This document shows, piece after piece, positions 1-6,653 of a stretch of DNA of 13,323 nucleotides. How positions within the stretch are numbered: the stretch's first letter is position 1; the number at the start of each line of letters is the position of its first letter. Location: assembly GCA_016296675.1 (NCBI GenBank), contig JAEDIV010000069.1:1-13323 (forward strand), in the 5' to 3' direction. Source of the DNA: Clostridia bacterium. Lineage in GTDB: Bacteria > Bacillota > Clostridia > Christensenellales > Aristaeellaceae. A program made the position numbers and the translations under genes. Under the pieces are notes generated by a model that saw only the letters and a list, made by a program, of their open reading frames with translations, had not been told where the DNA came from and ran no database searches.

Positions 1-41
1 TCCCGTCCCGCTGTGTTGCTTTTTTGAGGTTTTATTCTTAA

Positions 42-57
42 TGAGACAGACCCTTCT
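42..57 (-). repeat. Possible insertion-sequence end (left copy of an inverted pair)
   Basis: Read on the minus strand this is AGAAGGGTCTGTCTCA. It matches AGAAGGGGCTGTCTCA at 13262-13277 on the plus strand at 15 of 16 positions. Both copies read outward from the window. G-rich ends of the type GGG-CTGTCTCA resemble terminal inverted repeats of several bacterial insertion-sequence families, so an element could lie just left of the window. No transposase is visible here, the family cannot be assigned, and a chance or non-mobile repeat is possible. Confidence 0.3.
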
Positions 58-79
58 CTTTTCCTCAATACCAATGAAA

Positions 80-1444
80 TTATACCTTTATCCACTTGTC
101 GGTCTTGATGCGCCTGGTCATGACAACGGCGCGGATGATCCACTCGATCAGCTGGCCGAGCCATACGCCCGCAACGCCCATTCCGAGGGGAATCGCGAGG
201 AGATAGCCGAAAGACATGCGGCCGCAGGCCAGGGCGACCAGGGAGACAATGGAAGTGAACGTCGCATCGCCGGCAGTTCTTGTGGCGGAGGGGATGATGT
301 AGGCGTCGCCCCAGATGACAGGCATGGGCAGCGCGCCGATCATGAGAGAAATGTAAATGATGGGACGCGCGGCTTCAGAGGGCGAGTAGAGATTCAGAAT
401 GAGGGGGGTAAGCGGCATGATCACGACGATTGCGAAGATCATGACCCAGCGGCCCGCCCAGATGAGATCCTTGGCGTATTTGCGCGCAAGCTCGATATGC
501 TTGGCGCCCACGCACTGTCCGCAGACCGTGCCCGCCATGGCGGTCATGGCATAGGCAAAGGCATAATAGAGATTAAAGATGGATGCAGCGATGGAATAGG
601 CGTCAAGATGTGCAGTGGGGAGATGGGAAAGGTATCTTTGTACAAACAGCATGCCGCCCTGGAAAAGAAGCTGCTCAAAACAGAAGGGAACGCCCAGCAC
701 GCGGATTTCACTGATGATGGAGAGGTTAAAGGTGAAAAAGTGCTTTAAACGCACATTGATGCCGTTATGGGGTCTGAACAGCCAGATGAAGCCGAAAATC
801 ATGCCCAGAATGCGCGCCGTCAGATAGGAAAGCGCCGCGCCGAGGGTGGCAAGATGCATATGGTTGATGAAAATAAAGGAGAAAATCAGATGAGCGACAT
901 TGATAACAATGGTGAGAACGAGGGAACTCTTCGCATCGCCCAGGCTTCTGAAGGAGGAGAAAATCACGTTGAACACAGCGTAGACGGGGAAGGAGAGCAC
1001 GTATACCTTCATATAGGTAACGGCGCTGTTTATGACGATCTCCTCCGCATTGGGATACAGAAATACAATGAGCTTATCCGCAAACACGTACAGAAGAAAC
1101 GCAAGGACAGAGGCCAAAATCAGGGAAAGGTTCGCGGACTGACCGATGGCCGCGCGCACGCGCTCAGGATCGTTTGCGCCTTTTGCGCGGGCAACCACAA
1201 TCGCGCCGCCCATGCTGATGGCGGAAAAAAGCGCATAAGCCAGCGCACCGATAACGTTTACCAGCATGACCGCCGCCGCTGCGCCTTCATGGGAGGAGGC
1301 AACCATGGCGGAGGAAAGCATGCCGATAATAAAGATAAACAGCTGATCCATAACCAGCGGGAAGAACATATCTCTTAGCTGTTTATAGGTAAACTGTTCG
1401 GAGTCAAACCGTTTTTTCAGATGATTTTCAATTCGCGAAAACAT
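80..1444 (-). CDS. MATE family efflux transporter
   Basis: This 454-residue integral membrane protein has the length and roughly 12 hydrophobic helices of the MATE (multidrug and toxic compound extrusion) family. That family exports drugs or metabolites across the cytoplasmic membrane in exchange for Na+ or H+. The N-terminal half shows the family pattern: a short cytoplasmic lead (FTYKQLRDMFFPLVMDQ), a small-residue-rich first helix pair, then AISMGGAIVVARAKGANDPE, a typical MATE loop after helix 2. A related loop, GTVCGQCVGAKHIELARKYA, recurs in the second half, as expected from the internal duplication. The start is supported by a GGAAGGAG ribosome site about 10 bases upstream on the minus strand. 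The gene points away from the phage cassette, and no terminator is evident between its stop and the window edge. The substrate cannot be inferred. It is probably an ordinary chromosomal gene marking one border of the cassette. Confidence 0.93.
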   Translation of the reverse strand: MFSRIENHLKKRFDSEQFTYKQLRDMFFPLVMDQLFIFIIGMLSSAMVASSHEGAAAAVMLVNVIGALAYALFSAISMGGAIVVARAKGANDPERVRAAIGQSANLSLILASVLAFLLYVFADKLIVFLYPNAEEIVINSAVTYMKVYVLSFPVYAVFNVIFSSFRSLGDAKSSLVLTIVINVAHLIFSFIFINHMHLATLGAALSYLTARILGMIFGFIWLFRPHNGINVRLKHFFTFNLSIISEIRVLGVPFCFEQLLFQGGMLFVQRYLSHLPTAHLDAYSIAASIFNLYYAFAYAMTAMAGTVCGQCVGAKHIELARKYAKDLIWAGRWVMIFAIVVIMPLTPLILNLYSPSEAARPIIYISLMIGALPMPVIWGDAYIIPSATRTAGDATFTSIVSLVALACGRMSFGYLLAIPLGMGVAGVWLGQLIEWIIRAVVMTRRIKTDKWIKV

Positions 1445-1534
1445 AATGATTTTTCTCCTTCCCCGGATGCGGGCTTTTCGTTATTCTCAGGAGCAATCTC
1501 CGTATCAAAAAAGCGGTAAATGTGTATCAACATA

Positions 1535-1540
1535 ATTATA
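1535..1540 (-). promoter_or_regulatory. Candidate -10 element for the MATE gene
   Basis: The minus strand reads TATAAT here, about 90 bases upstream of the MATE start codon. The region at the expected -35 distance matches TTGACA poorly, so this rests on the -10 hexamer and the AT-rich surroundings only. Confidence 0.3.
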
Positions 1541-1612
1541 CGATGTTCTTGTGATTTCGTCCCGCAGGAAAAGGACCTGTTTTCTTATAATTGTGAAAAG
1601 AAATGGTTATTC

Positions 1613-1641
1613 GCAGGCGTGTAGCAGCACGCCTGCCTTTT
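1613..1641 (+). terminator. Intrinsic terminator upstream of the phage cassette
   Basis: GCAGGCGTG (1613-1621) and CACGCCTGC (1628-1636) form a perfect 9-base-pair stem with a 6-base loop, followed by CTTTTT. This is a textbook rho-independent terminator for plus-strand transcription. No gene ends just before it. It lies about 70 bases upstream of the first phage gene, so it either ends a vanished upstream gene, ends a short leader RNA, or acts as a regulated terminator for the cassette. Confidence 0.85.
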
Positions 1642-1659
1642 TATTATCATTAAAATCAC

Positions 1660-1677
1660 GCCGGAGGAAAAACCGGC
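1660..1677 (+). other. Small hairpin carrying a GGAGG sequence
   Basis: GCCGG and CCGGC form a 5-base-pair stem around an 8-base A-rich loop. A GGAGG ribosome-site-like sequence straddles the 5' arm and loop, but no start codon follows at the right distance. The true ribosome site of the next gene is a second GGAGG at 1701-1705. The hairpin may be a leader-RNA element or chance. Confidence 0.25.
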
Positions 1678-1712
1678 AGGCATCGCATTCGATCAGGAAT
1701 GGAGGAAAAGGT

Positions 1713-2444
1713 ATGACCACAGAAACCTTTGCGTCCAGCGCGGACGCCGCGGCGGCAGCGAAAATGCCTGCTTTGAAAGGCAGCATCCTTTCAAAGGAAA
1801 TTACAGCAGAAGAAGCGGAGCGCAGGAAACAGGATTTTGAAAACCTGATCCGAGGAGAATACAAGCGGCAATTTGATGAACGGGTTCAGAAAATCATCGA
1901 CAAGCGTTTTCGCGAGATGCGCCTTATGAAAGAGCAGGCAGCCAAAATTAAACCTCTTCTGGATGCGCTCAGCGAAAAATATGGAAATGCCGATGCTGAT
2001 GCGCTGGTGAAAATGCTGAAGGAAGATGCAGACAAAAATACAAAAAATGCATTTGACCGCCAGCTGAAAGCCCGCGAACAGGCAATGAAATGGCGCGCTT
2101 CTGCGGAAGAAATCGCAAACGCCGACCCGCAATTCAATCTTGCAGACGAAATGAAGAATCCCGCATTCATACACCTTCTGAAAGCGGGCGTGGACATGAA
2201 AAGCGCATACCATGCAATGCACCATGACGAAATCCTGGAAAAAGCCATACGGTATGCCGTAAAGAAAGTCCACGATCAGACAGTGAAGGACATGCGCATG
2301 AATCTTTCCCGCCCCGAAGAAAACGGAAGCGGCGGAAGAGGCGGCGCAAAAATGGCTCCCCTGAGCGTAAACAACATGACGCGCGCCGAGCGCGAGGAAA
2401 TCGAAAAGCGTGCCGCCAGGGGAGAAAAGGTATATTTCTCATAA
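1713..2444 (+). CDS. Phage scaffolding-like protein
   Basis: This 243-residue, highly charged, helix-rich protein lies directly before a major capsid gene, the usual place for a capsid assembly scaffold. Residues about 30-90 are Lys/Glu/Arg-rich and predicted coiled coil (ITAEEAERRKQDFENL onward). The middle part is also helical. After a Gly-rich linker near residue 205 (GSGGRGG) the tail carries RAEREEIEKRAARGEKVYF, a short basic end of the kind scaffolds use to contact the coat protein. Scaffold sequences diverge quickly, so the call rests on composition, position and this tail. The ATG at 1713 is chosen because GGAGGAAAAGG lies just upstream; a longer open frame reaching back to 1551 runs through the terminator and is not credible. 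The capsid gene starts 16 bases after its stop, implying co-transcription. An alternative is a minor head protein. Confidence 0.72.
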   Translation: MTTETFASSADAAAAAKMPALKGSILSKEITAEEAERRKQDFENLIRGEYKRQFDERVQKIIDKRFREMRLMKEQAAKIKPLLDALSEKYGNADADALVKMLKEDADKNTKNAFDRQLKAREQAMKWRASAEEIANADPQFNLADEMKNPAFIHLLKAGVDMKSAYHAMHHDEILEKAIRYAVKKVHDQTVKDMRMNLSRPEENGSGGRGGAKMAPLSVNNMTRAEREEIEKRAARGEKVYFS

Positions 2445-2460
2445 AGGAAGGAACAAAAAA

Positions 2461-3753
2461 ATGGAAAAAATCAAGCTCCAGCTGTTTGCCACTAACACCA
2501 CCGAAAGCGCAGCCGCCGGCAACAACCTTTCGGCCGAAATGAAGACGTATTACGAAAAGCGTCTCATTGATCTTGCCGAACCGCGCCTTGTGCACGATCA
2601 GTTCGGCGACAAATATCCCATTCCCACAGGCGGCGGCAAAACCATCGAATTCCGCCGCTACGACAGCCTTGAAAAGGCGTCAAAGCCCATCACCGAAGGC
2701 GTAACGCCGGCCGGTAACAACCTGAATGTAACCAGCCTCACCGAAACCGTCATGCAGTACGGCGACTGGATCCAGTTAAGCGACATGCTGGAAATGAGCG
2801 CGGTGGACAACAACGTCGTTCAGGCCACCCGTCTCCTGGGCGCTCAGGCCGGACGAACCCTCGATTCCATCACCCGCGACGTACTCGCCGGCGGTACCAA
2901 CGTCATCTATGCACCCGAAACAAAGGACGGCGTCACCGCGCCCGTAATGAGCCGCAGCGACATCACCGAAAACTGCCGTCTGACCGCCGATCTCATTTTC
3001 AGAGCTGCCGCCCAGCTGAAAGGCATGAACGCAGACCCCATCGACGACAAATATGTAGCAATCATTCACCCCTATATCGCCTATGATCTTATGAGAAGCG
3101 AAGAATGGATCGACGCGCACAAATACGCAACGCCCGAAAACATCTACGCCGGCGAAATCGGCAGAATCGCGGGCGTAAGATTTGTGGAGAGCACCGAAGC
3201 AAAGATCTTCAGAGGCGCGGACCTTTGCGACACTTCCCGCACGCTCACCATTACCGCCTACTCCGCAAGCGCTTCCGTAGCTCCTTCTCTCGGCGAACGC
3301 ACTTCCTATATGCTCACCGTCAGTGAAAAGCTGGACACCGAGAAAGCCGCTGACCTGATCGGCAAGCGCATTCAGCTGTATTCGAAGTCTGCGGACACTT
3401 ACTCCACCGTCACCATCAAGGGCATCCATCCCTCCACGCGCTATGTTTTCATTTCCGAAGCGCCTTCCTTCACGCCCGAAAACGGCGACATCGTCTATCC
3501 CGGCGAAGGCGGCAAGGCCGGCATCTCCGTATTCTCCACGATCGTTCTGGGCGCGCATGCCTATGCGGTTACCGAGATCGAGGGCGGAGGACTGACGCAC
3601 ATCGTAAAGCAGCTCGGCTACGGCGATGACCCGCTCAATCAGCGCTCCAGCGTCGGCTGGAAAGCCACCAAGTGCGCCAAACGCCTGGTTGAACAGTACA
3701 TGGTGCGCATCGAAAGCGCCTCGTCCTATTCTGTGAACGCTCAGGCGAACTAA
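2461..3753 (+). CDS. Major capsid protein, N4-gp56 family
   Basis: This 430-residue protein matches my memory of the N4-gp56 family of major capsid proteins (HK97-like fold), which form the icosahedral shell. The start MEKIKLQLFA is a common opening of Firmicutes phage coat and scaffold proteins. It is followed by NNLSAEMKTYYEKRLIDLAE, then GGGKTIEFRRYDSLEKA and the segment KPITEGVTPAGNNL, which are typical of the family N-terminus. Near the C-terminus STIVLGAHAYAVTEI and GDDPLNQRSSVGWKATK match the conserved family end. Between about residues 251 and 354 lies a roughly 100-residue segment rich in Ser, Thr and beta-prone stretches that interrupts the core and may form a surface domain. The start is set by AAAGGAAGG just upstream. 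A longer frame from 2410 overlaps the scaffold gene and lacks such a site. No frameshift or early stop is seen, so the gene looks functional. Confidence 0.9.
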   Translation: MEKIKLQLFATNTTESAAAGNNLSAEMKTYYEKRLIDLAEPRLVHDQFGDKYPIPTGGGKTIEFRRYDSLEKASKPITEGVTPAGNNLNVTSLTETVMQYGDWIQLSDMLEMSAVDNNVVQATRLLGAQAGRTLDSITRDVLAGGTNVIYAPETKDGVTAPVMSRSDITENCRLTADLIFRAAAQLKGMNADPIDDKYVAIIHPYIAYDLMRSEEWIDAHKYATPENIYAGEIGRIAGVRFVESTEAKIFRGADLCDTSRTLTITAYSASASVAPSLGERTSYMLTVSEKLDTEKAADLIGKRIQLYSKSADTYSTVTIKGIHPSTRYVFISEAPSFTPENGDIVYPGEGGKAGISVFSTIVLGAHAYAVTEIEGGGLTHIVKQLGYGDDPLNQRSSVGWKATKCAKRLVEQYMVRIESASSYSVNAQAN

Positions 3754-3770
3754 ATAAGGGAGGAAGCAAT

Positions 3771-4001
3771 ATGAAAAAGAAAATGGTTAAGGTACGCCTT
3801 TTTAAGGACAATCAGAACTACACCAGCGACGTATTTGTTTCCGTCAACGGTGAAAACTATCTGATCAAGCGCGGCGTAACCGTAGACGTACCCGACTATA
3901 TCGCAGAAGTTCTTGAAAACTCTCAGAAGGAAGATGAAAACGCGGTAATGCGAATGGAAATGGCCGAAAAGAGTTTCCTTGAAAAATCCAAAGCGATGTA
4001 A
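3771..4001 (+). CDS. Small capsid-adjacent phage protein
   Basis: This 76-residue protein has a basic, beta-prone first half (MVKVRLFKDNQNYTSDVFVS), then VNGENYLIKRGVTVDVPDY and an acidic helical end. Small proteins of this pattern often follow N4-gp56-type capsid genes in Firmicutes prophages; a head decoration or head-stabilising role is plausible but unproven. The ribosome site is AGGGAGGAAG, and the gene lies 17 bases after the capsid gene. A strong terminator begins 13 bases after its stop, so scaffold, capsid and this gene form a first transcription block. That grouping suggests it is needed in amounts similar to the capsid protein. I do not know a tested function. Confidence 0.7.
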   Translation: MKKKMVKVRLFKDNQNYTSDVFVSVNGENYLIKRGVTVDVPDYIAEVLENSQKEDENAVMRMEMAEKSFLEKSKAM

Positions 4002-4013
4002 ATAAAGCCTTAG

Positions 4014-4044
4014 CGGTCGCGGCCTGTCGGCTGCGGCCGTTTTT
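4014..4044 (+). terminator. Intrinsic terminator inside the phage cassette
   Basis: CGGTCGCGGCC (4014-4024) pairs with GGCTGCGGCCG (4029-4039) over 11 positions, two of them G-U wobbles, with a 4-base loop and a run of five T. It sits between the capsid block and the connector/tail block in the same direction. Partial readthrough would lower tail-gene expression relative to the capsid. Confidence 0.8.
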
Positions 4045-4066
4045 GAAAAGGAGGAATCAATGACAC

Positions 4067-4438
4067 ATGACCGTTCAGGCAGCCATTGCGAAGGCAAATG
4101 CATTAAGGCCGAACGCGTATGAAGATGATCTGAAATTCGGTTGGCTTTCAGAGCTGGACGGACGAATTAAGGCGGAGATCTTCGATTCTCATGAGGGTTT
4201 TGAAAACTTCTCCGTCCCGTCCTACAACCTTGGAAACCGTACAGACGAGCTGTTTGCGCCTGAGCCGTACACGGATATCTATATTTACTGGCTGTTTATG
4301 AAGATGGACTTTTTAAACGGCGAATTCGATCGGTTCAATAACGATGCAATTCTGTACAACACCTCCTGGCTCGCCTTTGCCAATTCCGTCAACCGCACGC
4401 ACACCCCGAAAAAACGCGCGGAGATCAAAAACATATAA
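4067..4438 (+). CDS. Phage head-tail connector-like protein
   Basis: This 123-residue protein follows the capsid block and precedes the large tail protein, the usual position of a head-completion or adaptor protein that seals the portal and joins the tail. The opening (ALRPNAYEDDLKFGWLSELD) and the centre (ELFAPEPYTDIYIYWLFMKM) match a pattern I recall next to N4-gp56-type capsid genes in Firmicutes prophages. It is mostly helical. AAGGAGGAA lies 10 bases before this ATG. Another ATG at 4060, only 3 bases after that site, opens a different frame that stops after 20 codons, so initiation may be partly diverted. No portal gene is present in the window for it to bind. The exact structural role is inferred from position. 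Confidence 0.68.
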   Translation: MTVQAAIAKANALRPNAYEDDLKFGWLSELDGRIKAEIFDSHEGFENFSVPSYNLGNRTDELFAPEPYTDIYIYWLFMKMDFLNGEFDRFNNDAILYNTSWLAFANSVNRTHTPKKRAEIKNI

Positions 4439-4447
4439 AGGAGGCAG

Positions 4448-6061
4448 ATGATGCAGCCGGGACTTAAATTCATCAAACACAAACAAAAGTTTCTGTCGTC
4501 CTTTAAAGGCCTGTGCCTAAGAAGAATCACGCCTGAGGGCTATTTCCGCGACGCAGAAAACATTTCATCCGACGGCTATCCCACTCTTACACCCCGAAAA
4601 GCGCGCACCATCATTACAGAAAGCAGCGATGTACACGCAATGCATGCGCATGCAAAGATGTGCTGGCTTTGGGGACGCATGCTATTTTACGGAGACGACA
4701 TGGTCGGTGAACTGACAGAGGGCGAAAAACAGTTCGCATCTCTCGGCGCAAACATCGTAATCTTCCCCGATAAAAAGCTTTTGGACACGCAGAATCTGAC
4801 GCTTTCAAGTCTCGACAACGAAATGATCGCAAGTCAAATTCAGCTTACCCCCTGCAACCAGGACGGAACGCCGGGGCAAAGCACAAATTATACCAAACTG
4901 GAAGCAGAGGGAATCGGCCAAGGCTTTAAAGAGGGCGACGGTGTTTCCATATCGGGCCTTGGCGACATATTACCGGGCGGAAACTATCTGTTGCAAGGCG
5001 TCGGGGAGAATCATCTTATCATCATCCACGCGCTTGATGAAGGTGAATCCGTCTCAGGCGAAATCAAAATCTCACGAAAATCGCCGGATCTCGATTTCAT
5101 CTGCGCGCTCGACAACCGTATCTGGGGCGCAAGCAGCCTGGATCACAAAATCTGCGCCTGCAAGCTCGGCGATCCGACCAACTGGGAAGTGTTTCAGGGC
5201 ATTTCCACAGACGCTTACCAGGCAATCGTCCCGTCCCCTGCGCCGTTCACCGGCTGTTCGTCTGATCTTGGCAGCATCGTCTTTTTTAAGGAAGAGGAAA
5301 TCATCCGCCTTTTCGGCAACAAGCCGTCCAATTTTCAGTTGACCAGCTACAAAATGCCCGGCGTGGAATCGGGCTCTTCCAAATCCATTGCGTATCTGGA
5401 AAGCGCAATTTTGTATAAAGGACTTACCGGCGTCTATGTATACGACGGCAGCATTCCGCAAAGCATTTCGGCGTTTCTGGGAGACAAGCGCTATACGCTC
5501 GCCCGCGCCGGTTCCGTCAACGGAAAATATTATATTTCCATGCTCGATGAATCGGAAAACGAATACCATCTTTTTGTCTACGACACCAAAACCGGCGCAT
5601 GGTACAAAGAAAACGCGCCCGAAATCAAATACTTCACCCGCTATGGAAATGAACTGTATATGTGCGCCTCTGACGGCAAGATGTACACTGTAAACGGCGG
5701 AAAGCTATGGTACGACAAAAACAGCGTGATCTCTACGCGCATTGTCCTAAGTGAACAGCAAATCAACTGGCACTTTGAAACAGGCCCTCTCTCGCTTTCC
5801 ATGCCCAACCGCCAGTATGCGACCAGCCTGCATTTGCGCTATTTTCTGAAAAAAGGCGCAAGCTTTACTGCGCAAATCAAGTTCTTTGAGAAAGCGGACT
5901 ATGTGAACCTCGCATCATTTACGCAGGAAACCGAAGAAAACACCCTCACCCTCCCCATTCCCGTTCAAAGAAGCGATTCAGCAATCCTGCGATTTTTCGG
6001 AACAGGCGACGCGACGATCATCAGCATAGGCCTCACCTATGAAGAAGGGAGCAATCGATAA
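4448..6061 (+). CDS. Large beta-rich phage tail/nozzle-like protein
   Basis: This 537-residue protein lacks a signal peptide or membrane segment. Its middle (about residues 215-425) contains repeated short beta motifs of the propeller type: DNRIWGASSLDHKICACKLG with DPTNWEVF, then FFKEEEIIRLFG, GLTGVYVYDGSIPQSIS, and HLFVYDTKTGAWYKENAPE. These are spaced like blades and resemble large hub or nozzle-type proteins of short-tailed phages. The opening (ITPEGYFRDAENISSDGYPT) fits this group, in which the N-terminus describes the docking arm. The C-terminal 120 residues are another beta-rich region. The ribosome site AAAGGAGG is 3 bases from ATG 4448 and 6 bases from ATG 4451, so the second ATG may be the real start. 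It lies 9 bases after the connector gene and abuts the next gene. No enzymatic motif is seen. The tail assignment is by context and pattern, not a confirmed family match. Confidence 0.62.
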   Translation: MMQPGLKFIKHKQKFLSSFKGLCLRRITPEGYFRDAENISSDGYPTLTPRKARTIITESSDVHAMHAHAKMCWLWGRMLFYGDDMVGELTEGEKQFASLGANIVIFPDKKLLDTQNLTLSSLDNEMIASQIQLTPCNQDGTPGQSTNYTKLEAEGIGQGFKEGDGVSISGLGDILPGGNYLLQGVGENHLIIIHALDEGESVSGEIKISRKSPDLDFICALDNRIWGASSLDHKICACKLGDPTNWEVFQGISTDAYQAIVPSPAPFTGCSSDLGSIVFFKEEEIIRLFGNKPSNFQLTSYKMPGVESGSSKSIAYLESAILYKGLTGVYVYDGSIPQSISAFLGDKRYTLARAGSVNGKYYISMLDESENEYHLFVYDTKTGAWYKENAPEIKYFTRYGNELYMCASDGKMYTVNGGKLWYDKNSVISTRIVLSEQQINWHFETGPLSLSMPNRQYATSLHLRYFLKKGASFTAQIKFFEKADYVNLASFTQETEENTLTLPIPVQRSDSAILRFFGTGDATIISIGLTYEEGSNR

Positions 6062-6619
6062 ATGTCTTTTTATATGCGCTCTCCCGTCTATACGCCGAAC
6101 GATCCGGTGAAATCGGTCAAACAGCTGCATTCCTGGCTTTTCCAACTGAACGAAAACCTGAAATATATGTTCAGCAACTTGGACAGCGACAATTTCACAA
6201 GCGAATTCGCCGCCTCCTTCTCCCGGGAATCCGCGCAGAAAACGCAGGATGAAATCAAAAAACTGGACGAAGCCTTAAACGCGCTTTCCGAAAAAGCCGC
6301 CTGGCAGCCCATCGCTCTTAACGGGCTTACCGACCTTTCAGAGGCTACCGCGCCTGCATATCTGTGTCTTACGGATCATGTATATTTCTCCGGTAAGGCC
6401 GCGCTTAAAACGGCGCTTTCAGGCAATGAAACGCGCGTACTTTCGTTCCTTCCGTCCAAATGCATTCCAAGAAAAAACCAGGAATGCATGTGCTTCGCGG
6501 GCAGCTTCCCTGTTTTCATCAAAATCCATGTAAACGGAAGCCTTTCGCTTGTAAATCCATCGGGCAATGCAATCGGCGAAAACACAATCGTATCATTCTC
6601 ATTTTCATACGGTCTTTAA
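6062..6619 (+). CDS. Phage fibre- or tail-like structural protein
   Basis: This 185-residue protein starts on the base after the stop codon of the large tail gene, indicating translational coupling. Residues about 15-55 contain VKQLHSWLFQLNENLKYMFS followed by NLDSDNF, a helical opening I recall from phage tail or fibre subunits of Clostridia. Residues about 55-80 are a charged coiled coil (ESAQKTQDEIKKLDEALNAL), a typical trimerising stalk. The last 100 residues are beta-prone with four Cys or neighbouring positions (KCIPRKNQECMC) and end in a Ser/Phe/Val strand pattern, as in small fibre heads or adhesin domains. It may be a receptor-binding or tail accessory protein. No sequence here proves binding of any ligand. 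Confidence 0.55.
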   Translation: MSFYMRSPVYTPNDPVKSVKQLHSWLFQLNENLKYMFSNLDSDNFTSEFAASFSRESAQKTQDEIKKLDEALNALSEKAAWQPIALNGLTDLSEATAPAYLCLTDHVYFSGKAALKTALSGNETRVLSFLPSKCIPRKNQECMCFAGSFPVFIKIHVNGSLSLVNPSGNAIGENTIVSFSFSYGL

Positions 6620-6653
6620 TGACACCATATTATAAGGAAAGGACTCAATTTCA

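Noticed and set aside
41..748. Long plus-strand open frame opposite the MATE gene (also 767-1378)
   Set aside because: It lies antisense to a clear membrane-transporter gene, is very rich in Asp, Gly, His and Arg as mirror frames of hydrophobic genes are, and has no ribosome site.
1551..1712. Upstream extension of the scaffold gene to a start at 1551
   Set aside because: The extension would cross the terminator at 1613-1641 and lacks a ribosome site; the ATG at 1713 has GGAGG at a proper distance.
2776..3600. Minus-strand frame of 274 codons opposite the capsid gene
   Set aside because: It is low-complexity Gly/Asp/Val mirror translation inside a well-supported capsid gene.
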